From contig OZ025278.1 in the NCBI GenBank assembly GCA_964019165.1, positions 1,936,878-2,000,877 on the forward strand: DNA of 64,000 bases, written 5' to 3'. Below are positions 58,101-64,000 of the stretch, piece by piece. Position 1 is the first letter of the stretch, and every line of letters begins with the position of its first letter. The stretch is from Mastigias papua (Eukaryota; Cnidaria; Scyphozoa; Rhizostomeae; Mastigiidae). Both the position numbers and the translations under genes were made by a program. A model generated the notes under the pieces. It was not told where the DNA came from and searched no databases. It worked only from the letters and a program-made list of their open reading frames with translations.

Positions 58101-59817
58101 TGTGGTATGGGCTCTGGAATATTTTCACGCGTATGTATATGGTCGAAAAGTAACCATATTTACAGACCATAAAGCTCTGGAATGGTTACTACAGCAAAAG
58201 AGCCCAAATGGTAAACTAGCTCGCTGGATCCTTAAACTTGAGGAATATGACTATACAATTGTTCATAGACCAGGTAAATTGATGGGTCATGTCGACGCCC
58301 TCTCACGCGCACCTGTACAGTCCATCGCAGTCCAGGATATATCTTATTCTGAAATTGCTCAAGAACAAGAAGAAGAGCCCAGTATAAGAACAGTAATTCA
58401 TTGGATTCAGAATGATAATAAACCAGATAAAGTTCCAGACAACAGTTCATCTTTACTTAAAACCTTGTATAACTTATTTGATTCTCTTAAGTTGAAACAT
58501 CGCGTTTTGTTCCGCGTATGGCGCACTGAAGACACTGACATTGATCAGATTGTACTTCCTGAACAGTTAAGAGAAGACGCCCTTACCAAAGCACATCTTG
58601 CTGCAGGACATATGGGTACTGCTAAAACGTTTGCTCTTTTGCAGAAATATTATTACTGGCCGGGATTCTATAAGTCTGTCGAGGAATATTGTCAAAGTTG
58701 CATAACGTGCGCTCGTAATAAGCAAGTACCAAGACCTCGTTTGCCTTTGCAGTCGATCAAAATCGTACCGATACCGTTTTATATGATTGGCATGGACATT
58801 ATCGGGCCCCTTAAGAAAACAAAATTCGGAAATGTTTATATTTTGTCGATAATCGATTATTTCACTAAATATGCCGAAGCTATCGCGTTGCCAACTCAGA
58901 AAGCAGAAACAATAGCGCGAGTTCTTGAAGATATTTTTAGTAGACATGGTGCACCTTCCGTGATAATTACTGATCAAGGCACAAACTTTCAGTCTCTAAT
59001 TGTTAGTTCCATTTGCAAGTTATTCAACATCGAACATCGTCGTACTTCTGCGTACCACCCCCAAACGGATGGACTTTGCGAACGTTTTAATAAAACCCTG
59101 AAATCTCTTCTTCGTATGACCGTTAATTCGGATAAGGACAATTGGGATGAGCTACTACCTTCTGCTTTACTCGCGTATAGAATATGCAAACAGGACACTA
59201 CCGGGTATTCACCATTTGAGCTTCTCTACGGAAAAGACCCCAGAATCGGACTTGATATTCAAGAGGGAGGGGAAGATGAGGTAAGGTTAAGAAAACCTAT
59301 ATCTGGTCCAGCACAATACATAGCAGAGTTAAAGGAAAGACACTTAAATTTTCGAGAAAAAGTAGCTAATCGAATTGAGAGAGCCCAAGAGAAACAAAGA
59401 CGAAATTACGATAAAACGTTTAAGACAGAGAAGAGCAGGTCATTTAATGAAGGTGACATAGTACTATATAAGAATTTTCGTGCATCTGGGTTAGATGAAA
59501 AATATCATGGTCCTTTTAAGGTAATAAATGTGATGAAGCCAAATTGCGAAATCGAGTCGTTGGCAACGGGTTTAAAGAAAGTAGTACATTCTAATAATCT
59601 TAAGCCTTTTCGCCTTGCCGATCTACAAGAAGAAGAGCTCGTAGAATTGGATGAAAGTGAAGAATCAGATTTTGAAGATTTTGATACTGAAGCCTGTAAT
59701 ATGGCCAGACGTATGAGCGTACAAGATAGGAATGCTAATCGAGCCCACAGGAATTATAACTTGAGACAAACGATAAGACAACCAGAAAGATATGGAAATC
59801 CAATCCATGACTACTAA
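55174..59817 (+). CDS. Ty3/Gypsy Gag-Pol polyprotein, 1547 aa
   Basis: Start at the first ATG, 55,174; the same frame opens nine bases earlier at a TTG. Order: capsid-like gag, three CCHC knuckles (CFTCQGFGHIARDC at 223, CFNCNRKGHIARNC at 254, CFRCGQIGHVSRFC at 296), protease IIDTGASISLI (Asp363), RT with TLDLACGYWQVPV and YIDD (from 782), RNase H with YTDASDIGIGAVL and FTDHKALEWLL, integrase with H..H..C..C zinc finger (AAGHMGTAKT..CQSCITC) and Asp1208, Asp1267, Glu1303, i.e. the D..D-35-E spacing. It ends with a chromatin-like or acidic tail and no env. Gag and Pol share one frame without a stop or shift. Everything needed for transposition in cis except the 3' LTR is intact. Confidence 0.96.
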   Translation: MAREGEEVAMDGDPENSRSSFALFRRPDKYHIGEDFDLFVKKLCLYFEAVEVTDTKKRRLALLFNLSENAFRLAESIEFPDNEDAWKEWVSQLKSLFDRNQTLTEKRYNFNRRVQETGESVDSYAVALKEFAAKCEFQGEEYKHRLVDQFILGISDRSTQNKLLQEPPATLEEGLLIARRFEAANATMKTLKTESALAKQSVVRSFAPVQGISASPLMNNKVCFTCQGFGHIARDCPSPSLNSSRPESQNERTCFNCNRKGHIARNCRVKQTPNNVMVNRTQPRATNRRIQTPPECFRCGQIGHVSRFCRADFKAIDSREERRTPVEQKQAKIRLSTVSATNKRKSLLVEVQINGHNKLCIIDTGASISLISKDQWETLNVNKISLVPSDTVAEAANNSTIGILGRVELPVAVNGSENMQEFYVASDIKTDIILGLDWIINCRAKIDAASMLLHLPNAISQRIAVFDSAITDPPAVVLHEDIEIPGRHEICQTARIKNPINADSLLEPNPKLVEKGVLVARVIVTPINQSVPVQIINPGAQPVKLYKGMKVGDLQVMDIDCKDPILDEGGCDSSPFTDLDFNIEHLKSEEKEKLGRVLNTFSNVFAKTSTDLGKTSLTEHKIETGNAAPIKQLPRRLPNALRQVVEEQVQDMLENEVIKHSNSPWASPIVLVRKKDGTWRFCVDFRKLNDATIKDAYPLPQVSDLIDTLSGHHYFTTLDLACGYWQVPVEKSSQEKTAFVVPGGGHYEFLRLPFGLTNAVPTFQRLMATVLEGLRPSKCLVYIDDILIIGKTFEQHLNHLIEVLQAIRNAGLKLKPTKCSFAQHEVKFLGFVISSKGLAPDPDKLKAIRAYPQPKNLTELRRFMGMASYYRRFVSGFSDIAQPINKLLQKDSNFQWNTQCDRAFVTLKEALTSEPVLGFPDPTRNFIVYTDASDIGIGAVLCQTNEDNSEFVISYASKAFSKAEKNWTTTEKESYAVVWALEYFHAYVYGRKVTIFTDHKALEWLLQQKSPNGKLARWILKLEEYDYTIVHRPGKLMGHVDALSRAPVQSIAVQDISYSEIAQEQEEEPSIRTVIHWIQNDNKPDKVPDNSSSLLKTLYNLFDSLKLKHRVLFRVWRTEDTDIDQIVLPEQLREDALTKAHLAAGHMGTAKTFALLQKYYYWPGFYKSVEEYCQSCITCARNKQVPRPRLPLQSIKIVPIPFYMIGMDIIGPLKKTKFGNVYILSIIDYFTKYAEAIALPTQKAETIARVLEDIFSRHGAPSVIITDQGTNFQSLIVSSICKLFNIEHRRTSAYHPQTDGLCERFNKTLKSLLRMTVNSDKDNWDELLPSALLAYRICKQDTTGYSPFELLYGKDPRIGLDIQEGGEDEVRLRKPISGPAQYIAELKERHLNFREKVANRIERAQEKQRRNYDKTFKTEKSRSFNEGDIVLYKNFRASGLDEKYHGPFKVINVMKPNCEIESLATGLKKVVHSNNLKPFRLADLQEEELVELDESEESDFEDFDTEACNMARRMSVQDRNANRAHRNYNLRQTIRQPERYGNPIHDY

Positions 59818-59990
59818 CGGGATTTGTACATAGAAGAATTGTTGGGAAAGAACCCTAAGTTGTTGCTGCTATTTACTGTTACTTGCTTGCTGTTCAAAAA
59901 AAAACAAAAAGAAAAAAAATTTGACTCAAATATGTTTGTTCTGTAGAGTTGTAGCTTTTGAATCTTATTTTTGTATATGTTCATAATATA

Positions 59991-60130
59991 TATAATGTAT
60001 GGTGACACTATTGGGACAATATTCTGGGACACTGGTTGGGACTGTGGTTGGGACAGTGGTTGGGATAGTGGTTGGGACACAAGTTGGGGACAGTGGTTGG
60101 GACTGTGGTTGGGAAATGTTGATGGGATTG
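59991..60130. repeat. G-rich 12-bp tandem repeat at the start of the AT-rich block
   Basis: Units such as GGTTGGGACAGT and GGTTGGGATAGT repeat about eight times. GG and GGG runs could form quadruplex DNA on the plus strand. It marks the abrupt change from the Gypsy tail to the viral-like block and may belong to the terminal repeat of the Polinton-like element. Confidence 0.75.
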
Positions 60131-60164
60131 TGATTGGGGTTATTGGATGATGGGGGTTATTTGA

Positions 60165-60605
60165 ATGATAAAATTGAATGGTAAAATTGAATGGTAATTT
60201 TAATTGGTTAATTTGAATGGTGAAATTAATTGGTTAATTTGAATGGTAAATTTAATTGGTTAATTTGAATGGTGAAATTAATTGGTTAATTTGAATGGTA
60301 AATATAATTGGTTATTTTGAATGGTGAAATTAATTGGTTAATTTGAATGGTAATTTTAATTGGTTATTTTGAATGGTGAAATTTAATTGTTAAATAGAAT
60401 GGCAAATTTAATTGGTAAAATATAATGGTGAAATTTAATTGTTAAATTGAATGGTTAATTTATCTGGTAATTTTGAATGATGTAATTTAATGGTTAAATT
60501 GTATGGTAATTTAAATTGGTAAATTTGAATGTTGAAATTTAATTGAAAAAATTGAATGGTAAAATTATTTGGTTAAATTGATTGGTAAATTAATTTGGTA
60601 AAATT
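60165..60605. repeat. AT-rich degenerate tandem repeat (AATTGGTTAATTTGAATGGT)
   Basis: About 20-bp units alternating AATTGGTTAATTTG and AATGGTAAATTT with increasing divergence to the right. No coding. Polinton termini often carry such repeats, but no right end is in view to test for inversion. Confidence 0.8.
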
Positions 60606-61529
60606 ATTTATGATATAAGAAATGGTTTTATAATTTAAATATAATAATGGGTTTTATTAATTGATATATGAAATGGTTTTATAATAAATATATAAGAAAT
60701 GGCTTTATTATTTAGATATATAATAATAGATATAAGAAATTGGATTTTATTATTTGATTGTAAAAGGAGTGGTATAAATAAACTAGAATAAATGTTAGTA
60801 AAATGTATTGGTAATAATTTTGAAAAAATAATAAATACAATGGAAATTAATGATAGAAATTTTTAATAAAATCTCTCCTTATTGAATTGACCACTCCGTT
60901 ATTTATTGGTACATATTTTATGGGGTGTTATTATTATACCATTTTATGGGCGAATGTATAATATTGGATTATAAACTGGTGTTATAAACTGATGTTATAA
61001 ATTACGAGCGGACACTTGCTGTTTTTTGGATCATTTATTAGAACTATTTATTAGAGCGTATTTCCATTTACTCGTTGGGAATATAATTATGCTTCGTAGA
61101 ATTATTACATTTATTAGGGTCAGACTATTTCGAGGTTTAAGGCATTGTTTAACGAAGTTAAAAAACCGTTAGGTTTTTTGACAAAGTTAAACAATGACTT
61201 AAGCCGAGTTAAAAAAAACGCCGGGGATGGCATAAAGCATTTTGCGCCAGCTAAATGCTACATTTTAATCGTCAGATTAAAATGTATTGCCGGCGCACCG
61301 TCACTGGTTTTATAAACTAGCCATTATTCTATTGCATAATTTATTGGTAAATTATTTTATGGTGTTACTATTTGGCCTTACTTAACGACTTTTACTATTT
61401 GGGAGCAAATTTAATTTGAAACTCGTTTTACCTATTATTTATGGTATTTTACCTTATTCTCAATGAATACTTTTATCATTTTGCACCATTTTCGTGCATT
61501 TTTGTTTCGCTTGTGTATATTCGCTAATT
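60606..61529. other. AT-rich left region of the Polinton-like block, with hairpins
   Basis: No long frames. Two strong hairpins: 61,143-61,196 (25-nt arms around GTTA) and 61,260-61,285 (11-nt perfect arms around GTCA, inside an outer TGCGCC/GGCGCA pairing). Tiny frames at 61,089-61,172 (27 aa, Arg/Lys-rich) and 61,441-61,527 (28 aa) are possible but unsupported. Confidence 0.5.
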
Positions 61530-61616
61530 ATGTGGGGTGGTGTATCACTTGGTGTATTAATTGGGTTAATCGCAGTTGTGGTGATATCATATTTGTGTTT
61601 TAAAATTTATATATAA
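61530..61616 (+). CDS. Small membrane protein, 28 aa
   Basis: ATG at 61,530, stop at 61,614-61,616. The peptide is a single hydrophobic helix (VLIGLIAVVVISYLCF) with Lys near the C-terminus, as expected of a small membrane-spanning protein. It lies just upstream of the plus-strand gene block. Small hydrophobic ORFs occur in adenovirus-like and Polinton-like genomes; specific homology was not recognised. It could be chance. Confidence 0.4.
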   Translation: MWGGVSLGVLIGLIAVVVISYLCFKIYI

Positions 61617-61636
61617 AAATATAATTATATATATAA

Positions 61637-62428
61637 AAGATATTTCCTTTTCAATGTTCAAGTTTAAGATTCGATGGTAAATGTATTTCAAGAAATAATT
61701 ATGCTGATTGTTGTAAAAAAAAGAATGCCCATTGTGCAATTGTGAATGGTCATTTAGAATGTTTAAAATATGGACATAAATATAAGTCAGGTGATTATTA
61801 TTGTGATTTGGCAGCTGAATATGGTCAAAAAGAATGTTTAAAATTTGCTCATGAAAATGGTTATCCTTGGAGTGTGGATACAACTTTTTTAGCTGCTGAA
61901 AATGGGGAATTAGAATGTTTAAAATATGCTCATAATTATGGTTGTCCATGGAATGAAGATACTTGTACGAATGCAGCTAGATTTGGTAATTTAGAATGTT
62001 TAAAATATGCTCATGAGAATGGTTGTCCATGGAATGAAGACACAACTGCTTTTGCTGCTAAAAATGGTAATTTAGAATGTTTAAAATATGCTCATGAAAA
62101 TGGTTGTAAATGGGATAAATATACTTGTGCTAATGCAGCTGAAAATGGTGAATTAGAATGTTTAAAATATGCTCATGAAAATGGATGCCCATGGGATGAA
62201 TTAACATGTGTAAGAGCTGCTGGTAATGGTCAATTAGAATGTTTAAAATATGCTCATGAAAATGGTTGTCCATGGGGTAATGGAACTTGCAGTATGGCCG
62301 CACAAAATGGTTATATAAAATGTTTGAAATATGCTCATGATAATGGTTGTCCATGGGATGAAGATGTTTTTGATGAAGCTGAAGTTAATGGAAATGTTGA
62401 TTGCATGAAATATTATATTGAGAATTAA
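61637..62428 (+). CDS. Ankyrin-like repeat protein (giant-virus ECLKYAHENG type)
   Basis: Nine repeats of about 27 residues built on AAENGNLECLKYAHENGCPW. This Cys/Trp variant of ankyrin repeats is abundant in Mimivirus-like giant viruses and in some amoebae. It probably mediates protein interactions in the host cell. The frame is open from 61,637, but no ATG lies in it before the repeats. A nearby ATG at 61,654 is in another frame and stops after eight codons, so either a one-base indel has broken the start or a non-ATG start is used. Repeat units vary in the loop (NEDTTA, DKYTC, DELTC, GNGTC). Stop 22 bp before the ATPase ATG. Confidence 0.75.
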   Translation, partial: KIFPFQCSSLRFDGKCISRNNYADCCKKKNAHCAIVNGHLECLKYGHKYKSGDYYCDLAAEYGQKECLKFAHENGYPWSVDTTFLAAENGELECLKYAHNYGCPWNEDTCTNAARFGNLECLKYAHENGCPWNEDTTAFAAKNGNLECLKYAHENGCKWDKYTCANAAENGELECLKYAHENGCPWDELTCVRAAGNGQLECLKYAHENGCPWGNGTCSMAAQNGYIKCLKYAHDNGCPWDEDVFDEAEVNGNVDCMKYYIEN

Positions 62429-62450
62429 TCTAATATAAAATATATAAAAA

Positions 62451-63092
62451 ATGAAGATACCAAATTTAGATATGAATAAAAAAGATGATAATGATTCATA
62501 TTTTTTAAAATGGCCATTTCGTATGGTTATTGTAGGTGATTCAAGCCGTGGTAAGACTAATCTTGTAATGTACATGATATTATCTGCAAAATTTTTCTAT
62601 AAACCAGATATTATTTACTATTATGGTCGAAATATTGAACAGGATAAAATCCAATATATCAAAAGTATCAGCGATAAACTAAAATCACAAATTGGATATG
62701 ATTTTATCGAGTTAGAAAATGATCCAAACAACATCCCATACGCCGATTGTTATGATAATGATTCTAAAAAATTGGTTATTTTTGATGATTTAATGACTGT
62801 TTCAAAAAATATCTTAAAAAGAATTGTCGACCATTATATCTTTGGTAGACAGAAAAATGTTAGTTGTATATTTTTAGCTCAATCATATATAGAAATTGAT
62901 CAGACAATTCGTTTAAATTCTAATTATATGGTTATTTATGAACCAAAAACAAGGAGATGTAAAAAGATGGTATTACTTGAAAATAACATCGATGATAAAG
63001 AATTATATAAAAAAATAAATGGTAAATATGATTTCTTGATTATCGATAAAAATAATGATAAATATTATAAAAATTTTGACGAAGAAATATAA
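62451..63092 (+). CDS. A32-like DNA-packaging ATPase, 213 aa
   Basis: Walker A GDSSRGKT at 29-36 and Walker B KLVIFDDL at 107-114 fit the FtsK/HerA-like A32 family that packages DNA into capsids of Polinton/adintovirus, adenovirus-like and giant viruses. Other family features: WPFRMVIVG just before the P-loop, IIYYYGRN, the RQKNVSCIFLAQSY sensor-like segment at 143-156, and NSNYMVIYEP after it. Length is normal for the family. It is preceded by an A/T-rich TATA-like tract (AATATAAAATATATAAAAA). Product role, packaging, is by homology. Confidence 0.88.
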   Translation: MKIPNLDMNKKDDNDSYFLKWPFRMVIVGDSSRGKTNLVMYMILSAKFFYKPDIIYYYGRNIEQDKIQYIKSISDKLKSQIGYDFIELENDPNNIPYADCYDNDSKKLVIFDDLMTVSKNILKRIVDHYIFGRQKNVSCIFLAQSYIEIDQTIRLNSNYMVIYEPKTRRCKKMVLLENNIDDKELYKKINGKYDFLIIDKNNDKYYKNFDEEI

Positions 63093-63105
63093 TTATATAT
63101 ATATA

Positions 63106-63258
63106 ATGAGTGATATTTATTGTGTTAAATGTCGAAAAAAAACGCCTTCAATTATAGACAGTAAAAAAAAAGTAATTACAAAGAATAAAAAACATGGTAT
63201 TGAATCGAGATGTAGTATTTGTAACAGCAAAAAATTCACATTTATTAAACAAATATAA
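63106..63258 (+). CDS. Small zinc-ribbon protein, 50 aa
   Basis: ATG at 63,106 is preferred over the upstream frame extension because it follows the 13-bp AT-only spacer after the ATPase. Four cysteines in two pairs, YCVKCRKKT and RCSICNSKK, separated by about 26 residues, make a zinc ribbon. I recall similar YCxKCxxKT domains as small virus proteins of unknown function (DUF5679-like). It is clearly related to the N-terminus of the next gene. Confidence 0.75.
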   Translation: MSDIYCVKCRKKTPSIIDSKKKVITKNKKHGIESRCSICNSKKFTFIKQI

Positions 63259-63268
63259 GATATAATAT

Positions 63269-63784
63269 ATGCAGACTTATTGTTTAAAATGTAGAATGAA
63301 AACTGATACTAATAATATAGAAGAAATAAGCAGAAATAATAGACAGTGTGTTATAGGAAATTGCAATATTTGTGATTGTAAAAAATCCATGTATGTAAAA
63401 AATGGCAGCGGTGCTTTAGATATTCATAAGATGATCGGAAAAATACCTTTTCGACCATCAAAGGGGTTTGTAGTGCCTGGTGGATACCGTTATTTAGGCC
63501 CTTATAATCCATTAGATAAACAAATCTCTTATAATAAAGACACAGGGGAAATATATAAAATTAATGAACCTGCAAAAAATCGATTAGACGAAATTGCAAT
63601 GCATCATGATATTTGCTATTCTATAAATCCCCAAAATAAACACATGCGTGATAAAAAAATGATTGAAAATATTGATGAAATGGAAAATAAAAATTTAATG
63701 GCCAAGATTACAAGGGGTATAATAAATACGAAACAACAGCTTGGTCTAGGACAAGGGGTCAAAAAAAAAACGACACGAAGATAG
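63269..63784 (+). CDS. Zinc ribbon fused to parvovirus-type phospholipase A2 domain, 171 aa
   Basis: Residues 1-41 repeat the zinc ribbon of the preceding gene (YCLKCRMKT and NCNICDCKKS). Then comes a PLA2 core: VVPGGYRYLGPYNPLD at 68-83 (calcium-loop-like YLGP.N), followed by DEIAMHHDICYS at 107-118 with the His113-Asp114 catalytic pair. This is the minimal PLA2 seen in parvovirus VP1 and in minor capsid-type proteins of adintoviruses and Polintons, where it helps membrane passage. The tail is basic (KKKTTRR) and ends after a run of ten A. It is 10 bp downstream of the zinc-ribbon gene. Confidence 0.85.
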   Translation: MQTYCLKCRMKTDTNNIEEISRNNRQCVIGNCNICDCKKSMYVKNGSGALDIHKMIGKIPFRPSKGFVVPGGYRYLGPYNPLDKQISYNKDTGEIYKINEPAKNRLDEIAMHHDICYSINPQNKHMRDKKMIENIDEMENKNLMAKITRGIINTKQQLGLGQGVKKKTTRR

Positions 63785-64000
63785 ACATAAATGATGATCA
63801 AAAACAATACGCGAATGAGATGCATAAAAGAATAATAAAGAAATTTAAACGGAGATACGTTTATTCGCCAGGGATTGATGCGATTTGGACAACTGACTTA
63901 ATTTTAATTCCTAAATATGCAAAACAAAATAATGGATATAAATATATCCTTACTGTAATGGATGTTTTTAGTAAATTTGCTTGGATCGCGGTTACAAAAA
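63784..64000 (+). CDS. Retroviral-type (rve) integrase of the Polinton-like element, partial
   Basis: The frame is open from before 63,784 and runs off the right edge; the first in-frame ATG is 63,820. The peptide contains AIWTTDLILIPKYAK and NGYKYILTVMDVFSKFAW, the start of an rve catalytic core with the first Asp (in TTDL). Such integrases mark Polintons/Mavericks and adintoviruses. The frame is minus one relative to the PLA2 gene and overlaps its end. The other two catalytic residues are outside the window. Confidence 0.85.

Larger units (their letters stand above)
54852..59990 (+). mobile_element. Ty3/Gypsy retrotransposon lacking a visible 3' LTR
   Basis: 5' LTR, primer site and full open Gag-Pol are present. 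After the stop at 59,817 comes about 170 bp of untranslated sequence with an A-rich purine run (59,896-59,920), then unrelated G-rich tandem repeats. No second copy of the LTR start TGTGAAGGAGCGTG is found before the right edge. The end coordinate is therefore approximate. Confidence 0.8.

Noticed and set aside
59814..60080. Minus-strand Ser-Gln-Pro-Leu repeat frame
   Set aside because: It is the translation of the G-rich 12-bp tandem repeat.
61089..61172. 27-aa Arg/Lys-rich ORF in the Polinton-like block
   Set aside because: Overlaps a strong hairpin and has no recognisable relative; mentioned only as a possibility.

Overview
The window looks like an invertebrate metazoan genome scaffold. 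Evidence: CUB-domain exons with GT..AG borders, long AT-rich introns, and a dense mix of LTR, LINE, Penelope-like, hAT, Harbinger-like and Polinton-like elements. The repeat mix, especially the Penelope-like RT family and the integrase-like DNA transposon, reminds me of cnidarians. That is an impression from memory, and the species cannot be read from the sequence.

Layout. (1) 1-7.6 kb: a minus-strand host gene with a signal-peptide exon (7494-7563) and three CUB exons (4516-4884, 3419-3778, 1587-1904), all joined by phase-1 introns. Its introns hold a Harbinger-type MITE with a TTA duplication and two minisatellites. Downstream of the last CUB exon lie (TA)n tracts, a perfect 60-bp inverted repeat with a hammerhead-like core, and a minus-strand Penelope-like reverse transcriptase that runs off the left edge. 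(2) 7.6-29.3 kb: largely non-coding, with LINE 3' ends, a SINE-like element and tandem repeats; I recognise no host gene. (3) 29.3-36.4 kb: two hAT-type MITEs with 8-bp duplications, a GIY-YIG endonuclease-domain gene, and a decayed minus-strand BEL/Pao element. (4) 36,762-47,723: a nested composite. The outer shell is a DNA transposon with terminal inverted repeats, subterminal minisatellites in inverted orientation and a 6-bp CATTAA duplication. Its transposase gene is split by an intact BEL/Pao retrotransposon (identical 265-bp LTRs, GGGAC duplication, 1915-aa Gag-Pol) and by a 5'-truncated LINE. (5) 47.7-49.8 kb: a second, truncated GIY-YIG copy, a LINE 3' end and a foldback repeat. (6) 49.9-59.9 kb: another nest. 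A second BEL element is interrupted 50 bases into its gag by an LTR-internal-LTR-internal-LTR array of a small element that encodes only a zinc-knuckle protein (4-bp TAAG duplication), then cut by a Ty3/Gypsy element with an open 1547-aa Gag-Pol but no visible 3' LTR. (7) About 60.0-64.0 kb: a very AT-rich, compact, all-plus-strand block that looks like one end of a Polinton/Maverick or adintovirus-like element. It holds a small membrane ORF, an ankyrin-like repeat protein, an A32-like packaging ATPase, a zinc ribbon, a zinc ribbon fused to a parvovirus-type PLA2 domain, and the start of a retroviral-type integrase at the window edge.

The insertion order can be read from target-site duplications: DNA transposon, then BEL and LINE in the first nest; BEL2, then the small LTR element and Gypsy in the second. 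The points most worth checking are the Polinton-like gene block and its abrupt left junction, the gag-only LTR array, the minisatellite-ended DNA transposon, the paired GIY-YIG genes and the hammerhead-like hairpin.
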